A stretch of 64,000 nucleotides of DNA from Symsagittifera roscoffensis (GCF_963678635.1 NC_087064.1:13675599-13739598); one strand, 5' to 3'; positions 42,541-52,772 are shown, counted from the stretch's first letter. Notes: a model not told the origin generated them from the letters alone. A program made the numbers and translations.

Positions 42541-42708
42541 GGAACCTGTCAGGGCGGACAAAAACAGCTTAAGTCCGCGCTATAAAGATTAGGACTCATA
42601 TGATTTTTTTGTTAAGGGAATTGGGAATAACTTTTAGATTTTTTTAATTTTTAGAATAGAAAATTGTAAATATTTTTATTGTAAATAAAAAAAATTGTAA
42701 ATAAAACC

Positions 42709-43670
42709 ATGAGGCGAAGAAGGGTACCGATAGCAGATAATAGAATTCAAGAGTCAAAGAAAAATCATAACTCGTCACAACGAAGAGCGACACTGTCGGA
42801 TCCGAAAGTAATGAGAAAGAACTTTTCGGTGAACATGGTCAACACAAGAAGTGCAAAAGAACACAAGACGAAAGAAAGCGCCGTGGAAGAAAAACTGTAC
42901 CTGCTATGGAAATTGATCTTGAGACAGCAGATCAGAGGGATGACGAGGTGGAAAGGAAAACAACGGAATCAACACCAATGCTAAATGTGAAAGAACAGGA
43001 GAAGAAGACGATAGAGTTTTCACCAATTGATACTGTTGACGACACAACGAGTAACACGCCGGAAACAATAAAAGAGGATTCTCAAGCAAGCAGAACGTCG
43101 TTCAAAGAGAGGGTTACAGCGATGGTCGGAATGAAACCAAGAGAGAAGGAAGAGGTGGTACAAACGACCGAGAAAAGCAAAACATTTGGAACAGTTTCTG
43201 CAATAACAACAGGGGCCAAAAAAGACGACGAGCAGGTCCAAAGTGGGGCAACAGCTAGCCACGAAAAAACAACTTCTCTTGAGCTGAGCGACTTGATGGC
43301 AGAGTTGGAGCAAATCGACAAAAATTGAAGTGCAGCGAAGAAGATCGACAAATGCTAAAAAACAAAAGGAGATACTATACAATAAGAACGAGAACCTGGT
43401 CAATTGCTTCAACAGCAGGGGCGACAGAAGAAACGTTACGGCAGATGTCAGACAAAGTAGAGGCTACCGACAAAGAGCGTGAGAAACATATCAAAGCTTA
43501 CGCAGGAAATGAAGCAACGGTACGACACTGTAAACTAGAAATTGTGGAATCTAGAGACGAGAATGGTCACAATGAGCAGAGACCAAGCAGAAAGTTCATG
43601 TGCCATTCAGTCCAAACTGGATGCTCTCTTGAGAAACTCTACAGCGCAGGAAAAGCTGGTAGCAGATAGA
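42709..43670 (+). pseudogene. gag: gag N-terminal half, element 2
   Basis: 42709-42984 starts with a strongly basic MRRRRVP peptide and reads VMRKNFSVNMVNTRSAKEHKTK. After a frame change the protein continues at 42906-43328 (EIDLETADQRDDE, KKTIEFSPIDTVDD, SFKERVTAMVGMKPREKEE, EKSKTFGTVS, ELSDLMAELEQIDKN) and then 43325-43669 (KCSEEDRQMLKNK, coiled-coil-like). The starts correspond to 7399 and 7212 of element 1. An RNA-binding N-terminus is plausible from the arginine run; this is inference. Confidence 0.6.
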
Positions 43671-43680
43671 CAGCAAGGCT

Positions 43681-44810
43681 CCAGAGTTGACTTCATAGAA
43701 CCACAAAGGAATAAACGGGAGTCTACATCGTTACCCCGGATTGCAACGAGCACCGGGGCAGGGGGGGTTCAAGACCATCATGAAGGTTGGAACCTCAAAC
43801 ACTACGAATGCACGAGAGGACTCAAGTACGAACACTAAGGTAGCACCTGACGCCATGGCATGGGCAAGCACATGGGAGATGATGAACAGGACACTGGAAC
43901 CGTTCGCGACAAGGAACACTGACTCGAGTGATAGAGGAAGTAGTAAATCCAGGAAGACCTTCAAGAAACCCAAAGAGTTCAAAGACGACTCGGATGGCTG
44001 CATTGACACATGGGTGCAAGTCATGAGACTAGACTTACAACATGACAACTTGAACGACGAAAGGCAGGCCCGCACAGCAATACTGAGCAATCTAGAGGGC
44101 ACAGCGTTGAAATGCGTAGTTGCGAACAAGGAAGAGGAACGTGATACGGCAGACAAGATATTCGAAATACTGTTGAATCGTTTCGGATCAGGGATGAAGG
44201 GCCACCAAGCGATGATGAGATTTGAAAAAAGAAGACAGAGGGACGACGAGTCAATCGATAGGTTCCTGGATGATCTTGAGAGCCTGAGAAGAAGGAGTGA
44301 TCCGGAAGAAACGACAAACAGGAGAAATTTCAGCATCGCCTCGAAGTTCATCGACGGGGTAAAAAGTGACGACTTGAGAACGATGTTGGCGACGTATTAT
44401 TTCAAAAGATATTGCACCAACCCCGGAAGAGATGAGACAAAAGTCGAGGAAATACATGTTGATGAAACCAAAGAAGTATTCGTACTCAGAGGGCAGGAAT
44501 GTGCAAGGGGGAGGCCAACAGCAAAGGTCGTCATGGTACAAGCCGAGAGATGATATGGATAAGCGTAGATCATGGGCAAATTGCGGATCAGCGGATCATC
44601 ACGTGGCGGATTGCACAACATACAAACAATGCATGAAAAGTCTGGGATACGCTCCGGATGAAGAAGACATAAGCCAAACGGAGGAACAAGAATTTTATAG
44701 TGGTCTTATCATCAAAATAGGCGCAAGATCCTTCTTCCATATTTCAGGATGGACTGTCCGTTATTTTGGGAGGATGCGAAGAATCAAAATCATCCCAAAC
44801 ATAAATTAGC
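43681..44810 (+). pseudogene. gag: gag capsid and zinc knuckle, element 2
   Basis: 43741-44553 (270 codons) holds WASTWEMMNRTLEPFATRNT, KTFKKPKEFKDDSDGCIDTW, LEGTALKCVVANKEEE, ILLNRFGSGMKGHQAMMRFE and ASKFIDGVKSDDLRTMLATY. This is a retrotransposon-gag-type capsid with the helical pattern complete. A shift near 44405 sends it out of frame; 44432-44809 then resumes with QQQRSSWYKPRDDMDKRRS and a knuckle whose first Cys is Trp (WANCGSADHHVADC). A second knuckle, seen in unit A, is reduced to CPLFWEDAKN in another frame at 44753. Confidence 0.75.
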
Positions 44811-45538
44811 GCTGGCTGCAGTACAGAATACGAGGAACAGGCAAGCCGAAAACGATTTGAAGAAGACAGAGGCAGCGAGTGGGGAATTACCATCAAAGAC
44901 GATGAAAGCGGTAACGCAAGTCAGAAGTGCAATGGAAGCCGAGGGTAGGAATTCACTGGAGATTCATTACGAGAAAGCTGCTGCAGAAGCAATCAACAAA
45001 GTGAAGCAGGATTGGCTACAAAAGAAATCGAGCAACGACTGAGACAGGAGATAGAGAGGCAGAAGTTGAATGAAACACTCTGCAGAACAATCCCAGTGCC
45101 GGAGGCCAGTGATAGTGCAACAAACGGTGGTAATTGTAACACTCTAAGGATGGTGACGGGAAAATCATTTGGCATAACGAAAATTGGGGCGAGAATAATG
45201 TCGATAACCACAGTGGGCGGTCACGAAGTAACAAGAAACCTGAGTGAACCGAGCGATCAGACGATAATGCACATCGATGTGTACGCAAATTACTTGAGTG
45301 CAATAAGCCCACAAACAAGTTTAAGAGCCGGGAGGGCGCTACTCAGAAGGGGTTGCAGCAAATCAGTTCGCGTCGAAAATAGGTACACGGAAGCATATGG
45401 TCCACATGAGGTGATGCTAAACATATATGGAAAAAACATCTCCACGAAGACAATGATAACATGTGATGAAGATCTAGCCGGACAAATCCACGTGGGTAGA
45501 GAAGAACCGATTTACAAGCGCTGTAAAGTGGTCAAAAA
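44811..45538 (+). pseudogene. pol: gag-protease junction and protease N-terminus, element 2
   Basis: Charged helical stretch (AENDLKKTEAASGELPSKTMKAV, EIEQRLRQEIERQKLNE), then GKSFGITKIGARI, the GGHEVTRNLSEPSDQ and HIDVYANYLS motifs, RYTEAYGPHEVMLNIYGKNI, and DEDLAGQIHVGREEPIYKR. At 45539 the frame runs into LTR fragment R3. Two frames (44749-45042 and 45012-45671) are joined by a shift near 45030. Confidence 0.65.
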
Positions 45539-46010
45539 ATTAGTTATTCTGGAGTTACTTGTTAATTTAGTTACCCAAAAATCTAGAGTGTGCAGAAATG
45601 TGAGTACCCAATTTAAATTTTTTGAGTGTGTTTTATATTGTTATGTTGAGGAAAGGCGAGTTTTAGGTTGATCCATTTGAAATGGATCAAAGTTCCACTG
45701 TCTAATGAAAACCAACTATACGGATTGTTCCGACCCTGTTGTTAACGGCGTTCGCGTGTTTTAGGTATTTTGAGACCTAAGTATGGGAACGCTCTTATTT
45801 TCTAGAGTGGGGGGTATTTTGGTAGTGGCCTTTAAGCTGTAACAAAGGTTTTAGTCTCATGTCGCAAGTGAACCGATTTGGCTCCGAATGTTTGAGTTAG
45901 AAAAACACAAGAGATAAACACCCTGACTCTTGAGCCAATGTTTATAGGGCCTGTTTGTCTTAAACTTCATATGTGAATTAAGTAGGCGACTGTTACATAG
46001 TGTTTTTATG
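45539..46010 (+). repeat. R3: 5'-truncated LTR-like repeat inside protease
   Basis: Copy of R4 from about its position 62159 to its TGTTACA end (45991-45997), plus the 13 nt TAGTGTTTTTATG that follows R2 and R4. It lacks about the first 200 bp. The conserved stem-loop is at 45668-45690. It separates protease ...GREEPIYKR from ...CAMMEEDAMHIRTEADV. Same flanks as R4, so both descend from one inserted copy. Confidence 0.75.
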
Positions 46011-47061
46011 AACACTGTGCCATGATGGAAGAAGATGCGATGCATATAAGGACGGAAGCGGACGTATCTGGGCATGTATTAAACATAAGTGGAAAGAAGA
46101 CTCAACTGCGTGGGCTATTGGAGTCTTGAGCGTCAAACCAATTGAAACATGGAACAGGATCGGCTTTGACAAAGATGACTTGATAGTGGGGGGTACCTAT
46201 TCGCAAGTTCCAGACATAAAAATACCCGAGAGTAGAGCTGTCTTGTTCGAAACAGAAGTCAGAGCGATTGCGAACAACGAAGAAACAGATTGGAAGTGGA
46301 CCAGAAAGGAGGGTACCTATCAAACGAGAATACGGCTGTCGACGGCAAACAAAGGGGCGCTACGGGTACTAGGCAGAACACCAATACTATCCCTAAACTT
46401 GGGGGAACGCAATTTGTGGTTGAGCTTCCTCGTGGTAGAGAGTCTAGATGAGTCTAACCAATTCATTTTAGGCAGAGACTTCATCAGGATTTTTGATGTA
46501 ACAATTGATCTAAGCAATGCGATGTTCAGGATTCGGAACCCGGAAAGGAAGTACGTAATTAAACCGGTAAATTTAATAATGGCGAATGAGAATCAAGCAC
46601 CGGTATTCTTGAGTAGGAGGGTAAGGCTGAAAGCAAACAAAGCGGCAATAGTAAGCTTGCGGATGAGAAACTATAACGAACTAAGTGACAACAAGCAAGT
46701 CTGCATAGTCCCAAATTCAAATAGTCAAAGTGCTGCTATTTTGGGAAGATCCTTCTCGATAACCAAGAGTGGCCTCTGCGTCAGTGTCTTGTTGAATACT
46801 CTTGGTATACCTATCACGATCCAGAGGGGAAGGAAGTTGGGATACGCTCTACCTGTGAAAACTCGATATGAAATGACTGAAAATGTAAAAGAAAATGAAG
46901 TTCTTGATTGTCCTAATTATAGGGATAAGATTTGCATCTTGAGAAGATTGAAGAAACTAAAATATTCATCAGGTCTTGTGAAATCGCTGAAGTCAGAGAC
47001 AGACGATGATCTTTTGAGCTCTTCGAGTTTTCCGGAAAGACCCACACTAGAGGAATTGTAA
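46011..47061 (+). pseudogene. pol: Protease C-terminal part and pro-RT spacer, element 2
   Basis: Resumes at CAMMEEDAMHIRTEADVSGH, then loses the active site: the LLD(T/S)G position reads LLES followed by TGA (46126-46128). 46126-47061 continues with VKPIETWNRIGFDKDDLIV, a 120 bp in-frame insertion (next entry), LSTANKGALRVLGRTPI, ESNQFILGRDFIR, VILGRSFSITKSGLC-type sequence, IQRGRKLGYALPVKTRYE, and DCPNYRDKICILRRLKKLKYSSG toward RT. A TAA at 47059-47061 breaks the polyprotein. Confidence 0.75.
46191..46320 (+). repeat. 110 bp LTR 5' fragment with 10 bp direct repeats in protease
   Basis: GGGTACCTAT occurs at 46191-46200 and 46311-46320. The 110 bases between match R4 from about 61925 to 62028, that is the first ~70 bp of the LTR-like repeat plus its upstream flank. 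The insertion is in frame and adds 40 residues. R3, 180 bp upstream, lacks exactly this 5' part of the repeat. Confidence 0.75.
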
Positions 47062-48129
47062 AGGGATAAACCGGATTTACCAGAAATAGAGCACTTGAGG
47101 GGCAAGGTGACGGACGAACAGCTCGAGGCCATCAGGGACGTACTAGATCGGAGTGAGGACATTTTTTCGAAACATAAAGCAGACATCGGATGTTGTAATT
47201 TTGTGGAACACGAGATAGAGCTTGAAGAGTCGGCGGTACCACACAGGGAGGGGGCGAGGCGTATGACCCCTAACAAATTGGATGCATATAGAAAAGAACT
47301 TGAAACCCTAATCGAGTATGAGATGATAGAACCATCCAAATCACCGTGGGCGTGGGGAGTAGTGATGGCTAAGAAAAAAGGCGACCAACTAAGGTTTTTT
47401 TGTGACTTTCGATATCTGAACTCCAGCACGGTGAAGGATGCCTATCCCATACCTAGGATTGATCAGAGCCTCTCAAAAATAGGGGAAGCAAAATTTTTAC
47501 AACTCTTGATTTAGGTTCGGCTTTTTGGCAGGTCTCACTGAGGAAGCAGGAAAGGGACTAAATAGGGTTTGCTTGTGAGCTAGGGCTGTTTCAAGGGAAG
47601 ATGATGCCCTTTGGCCTTTGCAACGCCACGGCTACGTTTCAACGATTGATGTCACATGCATTGACAAGTTTAACGAAAAAATATGGCAACCTGGTGATGT
47701 GCTACGTGGACGACGTGGTAATAGCGACACCTACACTAGAAGACCCTATCAAGCGACTAGATGAGGTGTTCGCTTGCATGAAAAGAGCAGGACTAAAATG
47801 CAAGCCATCAAAATGCAAGATACTCAAGGAATCAATTAAATACCTGGGGAGGATGGTGGATAAACCTGGCGTCAGACTAGGTCCAGACGCAGTAAAAGCG
47901 CTGCTGACGTGGAAATCACCGATAACGGAGCATCAACTGATAAACTTCTTGGGTTTTGCGAACTATTACAGGGAACTCATTAAGGGCTATGCGGACAAAG
48001 TGTACCCGATGCAACAACTCATGAGGCACAAGGGCAAGAAATTCATGTGGAACAACGCAGCGGAAGAGTCATTCCAGAGGATAAAGAAGGAGTTATGTGA
48101 AGCACCTGTGCTAAGTATGCCGAGGTAAA
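47062..48129 (+). pseudogene. pol: Reverse transcriptase, element 2
   Basis: 47095-47514 carries GKVTDEQLEAI, CNFVEHEIELEESAVPHREGAR(R)M, YEMIEPSKSPWAWGVVMAKKKG, LRFFCDFRYLNSSTVKDAYPIP and ends in a shift just before LDLGSAFWQ. 47601-48128 carries MPFGLCNATATFQRLMS, YVDD at 47703-47714, KPSKCKILKESIKYLGRMV and FLGFANYYRELIKGYADKV. Between them a stop and shift disrupt about 30 codons. Otherwise this is the least damaged family II RT sequence. Confidence 0.8.
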
Positions 48130-48600
48130 AAGGGATGTACGTGCTGGATACGGATGCGTCAGAGGTAGCGATCTCGGGCATACTTCATCAAGAGCAGGAA
48201 TGGAACGGGAAGACAATATTGAGACCGATAGCATGCGGGAGCAACGTCTTGAGTGATACAGAAAAGAAGTACGGCGCGCCCAAGGCAGAAATGTTTGCGG
48301 TTGTCACCTTTGTTGAGAAATACAGGGCGTACCTAGGTAGCGAACCATTCAAGTTACGGGTCGACAATAGAGCACTAAGCCGGTTGAAAACGTACTCAAT
48401 GGATCAGAGTTACATTGGGAAATGGATAGTTCGCTTAGATGGCTACAATATGATCATCGAACACAGAACAAGTGACAAACATCAAAATCCCGATAGCTTG
48501 AGTAAGAAGACGGAATTATACGAAAGGCAGGAACAAAGGGAGGCCTTACAAACCAGAAATCAAAGATGGCTTCTCTTTTATGGACAAAGAAACATACGAC
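48130..48600 (+). pseudogene. pol: RNase H, element 2
   Basis: 48135-48638: YVLDTDASEVAISGILHQEQEW (first Asp), LSDTEKKYGAPKAEMFAVVTFVE (Glu), FKLRVDNRALSRLKTYSMDQSY (second Asp) and IIEHRTSDKHQNPDSLSKK (last His region). All four catalytic positions are present. A TAA at 48126-48128 separates it from RT, and a shift near 48545 separates it from the linker. Family role: removal of RNA from RNA:DNA hybrid during reverse transcription. Confidence 0.8.
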
Positions 48601-49690
48601 AGCCTACCACTCACGAGATGGCTCGACAAGTCAGATAAACCAAAAGAGGATCATCCCGAATTGCCAGAAGAGCGGCCAGAGCGAACAATCTTGAAGAAGA
48701 ACCGAGGGATGCCGATAAGGATAATTTTCAAGTCAAAGATTGTGAGGGAGACGCTCAAGGCAAAAGGCTATGATCTTAACCAGGTAGAAACGGGAGATGC
48801 ACAAATAGACGATGACTTAATGAGGTTACTCGAGAAACTAGCAGATGATAAACCCGTGATCCAAGAAAAGGGTAAGGAGGAACCGGAGGTCACAATACTG
48901 CGAAGGATCGAGATAGTTAGTGATGAAAACACCTCGAAGGTGACTAACCCTGATGGGAAAGAAGTCGTGCAGTCACTGGTTGAAAAAATCCCTGACGAAA
49001 TACTTGAACAGACTCGGGTTAGGAAAAAGAAAGTGGCGATCAAGGAAGAAGCTGAATACCTGGGACTAGGTCAAGAGTCAGGGGAGTGGTCCACATCCAC
49101 GGAGGAAGAGGATACTGAAGAAGGAAATTTGTCCGGGGAGTGTGAACTATGGGATGAGGACCCGGATGAGAGCAGCGACAATCAGGATACTCTATGCATG
49201 ATATTGGCGGAAGAGAAAATTAGACACCGCGACAGGGAATTACAAACAGATCCATCCTCAGGAACGTACAATTTGGACGTACAAGAAGTACGAGGAGGTG
49301 AAGAACTTGAAATAATTGCAGTTTCGAGGAAACCGTTCAGGGAGCTATCGTGCAATTCAAATGTCAGAACAAACCTGGTGCCTGATGATGACAGGAAGAT
49401 CTTGAGAAGGGTAGTTTGAGTCAAACTGAAGGATGACATCTAGAGTCCTGGAGAAATGAAAGGTCAAATGATGGCATTGAAGGAACAAGTCAAGGCAAGA
49501 TACAGGCTGTCAGATCTGATACGAGCTCAGAAAAATGACAAAATGACAAGCAACCTCTCCAAATGGATTCAGACAGGAGTCAAAGAGAAGGGGGATCTGG
49601 AGGAAGACAGTTACAAAATATTGAGCCAGTTCTACAAGGAGAGAAAAGATTTACTCTATCACACAGAAGAAAACATGAGGAGAAGATACT
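48580..49690 (+). CDS. pol: Long RNase H-integrase linker, element 2 (279 + 118 codons)
   Basis: 48580-49419: LTRWLDKSDKPKEDHPELPE, IIFKSKIVRETLKAKGYDLN, LMRLLEKLADDKPV, a Glu-rich stretch with NLSGECELWDEDP, RDRELQTDPSSGTYNLDVQE and RKPFRELSCNSNVRTNL. One TGA (49417-49419) and one TAG (49441) interrupt before 49456-49812: QMMALKEQVKARYRLSDLIRAQK and EEDSYKILSQFYKERKDLLYHT. Conserved in elements 1 and B/C. No recognised fold. Placement within pol suggests a structural or assembly role; this is inference. Confidence 0.6.
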
Positions 49691-50445
49691 ACACAAGCAC
49701 AACCTCATATACTACCTCAGCTGTACCAGGCAGAAGTGTTTTTCAGATCGCACGACCAGATGGGACATCAGGGGATAGACAAAGTACAACAAAGAATACT
49801 GCACAGATTTGACTGGCCAGGGTTAAGGAAGGCCTGCGAGAGGTGGGTGTGTTTACAAGTGATAGATCCAAGAAAAACGAAGTTCCCACTGAAGTCCGTA
49901 GAGAGCTCGGCGTTTAACGAAGTCGTGCAGATATACCATCAGAAAACATGCATGACAGACTCGGGATATAATCAAATACTGTCATAATAAATAAATTTAC
50001 GAATTTGGCAGAAGCGGTGCCATGTCAAACAGCCTCAGCGGAGGAGAATTGTGACCATTTGATAACACATTGGATATCACGATATGGTTGTCCGATGACA
50101 TTCCAGTCGGACAACGGGAAAGCTTTCCTTGAGGACTTAACAAAAGAGTTGATGAGGAGATCGCACATTGCTCAAGCACACTCAACTACTTACCATTCTC
50201 AGACTAACGGACTAGTTGAGAGACAGAACAGAACGCTGGTGCACATGCCCAGGGTGTATTACTCGAGATTTATGACGGACTGGGATAAGTATCTTCCGCA
50301 AGTGGTAGGGACGTATAACAGCACGCAACACTCGACAACAGGAATCAGTCCCTTCATGATGTTGACAGGCAGGGAAAGAGCGATGCCCCTAACATTTTTT
50401 TACCCGGAATACGAAGGGAAAAGACGTCGCCTCACGTTTATGTGA
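49690..50445 (+). pseudogene. pol: Integrase, element 2
   Basis: 49736-49987: FRSHDQMGHQGIDKVQQRIL with both zinc His, RFDWPGLRKACERWVC, and a deletion of the CxxC segment. The core starts VVQIYHQKTCMTDSGYNQ, where the first catalytic Asp is Tyr (GAC to TAC). Stops at 49985-49990. 50005-50445: AEAVPCQTASAEENCDHLI, CPMTFQSDNGKAF (second Asp), STTYHSQTNGLVERQNRT (Glu), YNSTQHSTTGISPFMMLTGRE. Lacks at least one catalytic residue and is broken; the first part of the core is shifted. Confidence 0.8.
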
Positions 50446-50798
50446 AAGAAGCGGTTAAGAGACAACAGAAAACTAACGAGCTCTGCAGGAGGAACACGGC
50501 GCAAGCACAAATGAGGCAGAGGAAGAAGTACGATGAGAAGATACTTCAAGCGAAACCGTATGCAGTGGGACACTATGTCTGGGTGTTCCAGAATAACATA
50601 CCTCCGAAGGGGACGAAGAAGCTACTGAAGAAATGGCGAGGTCCGTTCATGATAACGGAGGTACATCAACAGGGACGGTTCTACCGCTTGAGTACAGGGC
50701 GTGCAACGCACTATGAAAATCTGAAACCTCATGTCCCATCTCCGGAAGACCGGTGTGTACCGCAGAACATAGGAGGACTTGAGTACCTATTGCTATAG
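50442..50798 (+). CDS. pol: Integrase C-terminal GPY/F-like module, element 2
   Basis: 118 codons following a 1-base shift from integrase. A basic helical part (VKRQQKTNELCRRNTAQAQM) precedes YAVGHYVWVFQNNIPPKGTK, KKWRGPFMITEVHQQGRFYR and THYENLKPH. The W.GPF.I.EV pattern is the GPY/F-type module of Ty3/gypsy integrases, implicated in multimerisation and DNA binding. No chromodomain follows. The frame overlaps the end of the integrase frame by a few bases. Confidence 0.75.
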   Translation: MKEAVKRQQKTNELCRRNTAQAQMRQRKKYDEKILQAKPYAVGHYVWVFQNNIPPKGTKKLLKKWRGPFMITEVHQQGRFYRLSTGRATHYENLKPHVPSPEDRCVPQNIGGLEYLLL

Positions 50799-50810
50799 CC
50801 AGCATGCGAA

Positions 50811-51176
50811 GTGAAAGAGAAAGGCACCAGAGAAAAGAATGATTGCAACGAGGACGTGAGCAAGGATGATAATGAGAAAATGGAGGCAGATTCAGATGCG
50901 GGATCCTTTGCGGAAGAAGATTGGAATGATCCAGAGCAGATTGAGGTGCCGAAGTGGACGGAACCAGACTTGCTGAGGACAGGCATGAGATGCAACAGGT
51001 ACGGTGATGACTTCTTGATTGACAAGATACAACCTGATGAGATGAGCGAAGAGTTAGTGAGTGTGGGCGAGTTGGTAGCCGATGACGAAAGGAAAATAAT
51101 CAACGACAGCGGCACTACTTGCAGGAGAATTACTCGATACCTGAACGAGAAACAGATCTGGAGCAGAGCGAGATAG
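50811..51176 (+). CDS. Acidic tail after GPY/F, element 2
   Basis: 121 codons, rich in Asp/Glu: EKGTREKNDCNEDVSKDDNE, FAEEDWNDPEQIEVPKWTEP, then SGTTCRRITRYLNEKQIWSR near the end. Homologous to the end of unit C (40376-40590). Together with the next frame it forms a link of about 200 residues between integrase and the macro-like domain. No domain recognised. Confidence 0.55.
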   Translation: MKEKGTREKNDCNEDVSKDDNEKMEADSDAGSFAEEDWNDPEQIEVPKWTEPDLLRTGMRCNRYGDDFLIDKIQPDEMSEELVSVGELVADDERKIINDSGTTCRRITRYLNEKQIWSRAR

Positions 51177-51210
51177 AAAGGAGGGAGAACACAAACTTGA
51201 GGTTACTGGA

Positions 51211-51993
51211 ATGGATGCAAATCTCAATAATGAGGGGGATGAAGAGCAGAGTATCCAACAGGTCGACGTGTCAGCGGAAAAACACGTGAAACCAAAAGAC
51301 CCATTATTCGGTGGGACAGCAACCGACAGGCCGCTCGAGGTATCACCAGATAATTTAGACTCGGCATCATCAACGGGGACGTCGATAAAACTTTTTTGTC
51401 CGGGGAGTGGGGGTAGGACTTACCCACACCGAAAATTTGATGATAAGAAGCTCAGTGAAGTGAGAGAGACCAGCGGGCTGGAATTGGATCAGGAGGAGGC
51501 TGAGCCTACCATAGGGCGAAATTTCAAGACAAAATTTGAAATACCCAATGAATATTCAGAGAACATCCTGATCACGGACAGCGACTTCAACTTGTCAGAC
51601 AGGACAAGCGCGATCTGCATAACGGCAGACATGAGCTTCAAATCCAGACTGGAGTATCAGAACGTGGAGTTTCTATTTAGGCAGAGACCGGGGCTGGGGG
51701 GAATGGCTGCGCTTCCTCCCTCAGTTTCACAAGTTTCGGGCAAAAACCTGTGCTTCTTGGTAACAAGTGTCAATGGAAGGAACACGATAGACCCCGAACA
51801 CGTGATGTTGGCACTAACGAGGATGAGGGACTTCATGGTCGAAAGAGGGATAATGGAGGTCTCGATGCCGGTCTATGACCCAAACAGGGGCAAGTTGAAC
51901 CCTAGGGAATTGTACGCCATCCTACACGTGGTCTTTACAGAAACGGAGATAACGGTACACCCACAAAAGAAGTACTACTTGAGTATCGCCTGA
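51211..51993 (+). CDS. Macro-like domain protein, 3' of integrase (260 codons)
   Basis: Residues ~1-130 are hydrophilic linker. Residues ~131-260 resemble the macro (ADP-ribose binding) fold of the TARG1/OARD1-like type. Signs are SAICITADMSFKSRLE (strand plus the N/A-D loop), GKNLCFLVTSVNGRNTID (the FLVT(K) strand, then lysine-poor loop), VMLALTRMRDFMVERGIMEV (the long helix), SMPVYDPNRGKLNPRELYAI (where the family has a Gly-rich MP..G.GLD loop) and VVFTETEITV (last strand). The Gly-rich phosphate loop is altered to YDPNRGKL, so catalysis is doubtful but binding may survive. It is open throughout, unlike most neighbours. Known members bind or remove ADP-ribose; a role here is inference. Alternative: a diverged unrelated alpha/beta domain. 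Confidence 0.55.
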   Translation: MDANLNNEGDEEQSIQQVDVSAEKHVKPKDPLFGGTATDRPLEVSPDNLDSASSTGTSIKLFCPGSGGRTYPHRKFDDKKLSEVRETSGLELDQEEAEPTIGRNFKTKFEIPNEYSENILITDSDFNLSDRTSAICITADMSFKSRLEYQNVEFLFRQRPGLGGMAALPPSVSQVSGKNLCFLVTSVNGRNTIDPEHVMLALTRMRDFMVERGIMEVSMPVYDPNRGKLNPRELYAILHVVFTETEITVHPQKKYYLSIA

Positions 51994-52490
51994 GTTTCGA
52001 GCGGGCACGGAGGTCTCGAGTTGGGTTAAAGGGGCGCACGAGTTAGGTACAAGGGGGCACGAGTCAGGTAGACGGATTTTAATGTAATTGGCATGACAAT
52101 TAAATCTTAGTGAGTTAATGGTGCTAAAACATGAAATGAATCTGCATGCTCTTAAAATCACTAATTGAAATATTTTAGCAAATAATTGGTGGGATATTGC
52201 TTCAAACACAATTATGGGGGGGCTTAGGATAGGCACAGGACATCTCGGTATAAAAACTGGGTTTTTTTTCAGATTGTTTTGCAAAATTGAGTTGACGACC
52301 TAGCCGCACTCATTTAAAAAGAAGAAAGAAGGTCTTGAGCAGGTTGACTATCAGCAGCATTGAAGGGAAACATTTCTCAAGTATCAAGTGGGGAAAACGT
52401 TTTTCTCAAGTTTAACTGGTAAGGTATTTCTCAAGTCTAACTGGTAGGGTATTTCTCAATTTGGTTGACACGTGAGATTATCTGAAGATT
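51994..52490 (+). promoter_or_regulatory. Leader-like gap with TATA box between macro ORF and accessory block
   Basis: About 500 bp without a gene. TATAAAAA at 52249-52256, TCAGAT 20 bp downstream, TCATTT at 52310. Then a run of repeated TTTCTCAAGT(C/T)(T/A)AACTGGTA(A/G)GGTA units (about 52375-52460) just before the next ORF. Together with the paralogous small ORF that follows, as at 40795, this looks like a second promoter or leader. Spacing of the TATA and initiator candidates is not canonical, so the promoter call is weak. Confidence 0.3.
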
Positions 52491-52724
52491 GTGACGATGG
52501 CGGATCGCTTTTGGAAATCTATGCCTGCAGCGCTCAAGAGACCTACGCTCGATGAAATATACAAACGCTTGAGGGATCTGGATTATACCCAAGTCGATGA
52601 GAGGATGGCGGTGATGTTGAACGCCATCCTGCAGTTAGAGGCGCAGGGTGAATGTAGGGAATCAGCGACAGAAGCCGTCTTGATGGTTGGCTATACGTCG
52701 GAGGGGATATCCAATCAGGAGTAG
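52491..52724 (+). CDS. Small ORF, paralogue of 40795-41055
   Basis: 77 codons: MADRFWKSMPAALKRP, LDEIYKRLRDLDYTQVDERM, AILQLEAQGECRESATEAVL, MVGYTSEG. It aligns with the ORF at 40795 at about one third identity by eye, with the same length and the same end (VLM..Y..(E/S)G). A start at 52497 (ATGGCGG) is equally likely. First ORF of the accessory block. Confidence 0.5.
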   Translation: MTMADRFWKSMPAALKRPTLDEIYKRLRDLDYTQVDERMAVMLNAILQLEAQGECRESATEAVLMVGYTSEGISNQE

Positions 52725-52772
52725 ACCAGATGGTTATCCTGGAACGTGGATGGTGTCGTGAGGGGATTATAA

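Noticed and set aside
41523-42561. Long open frames on both strands (up to 304 codons minus, 170 plus) in 41.5-42.6 kb
   Set aside because: They are artefacts of a 41/33 bp tandem repeat lacking stop codons; the peptides are just the repeat read in several frames and have no counterpart at 7600-7830.
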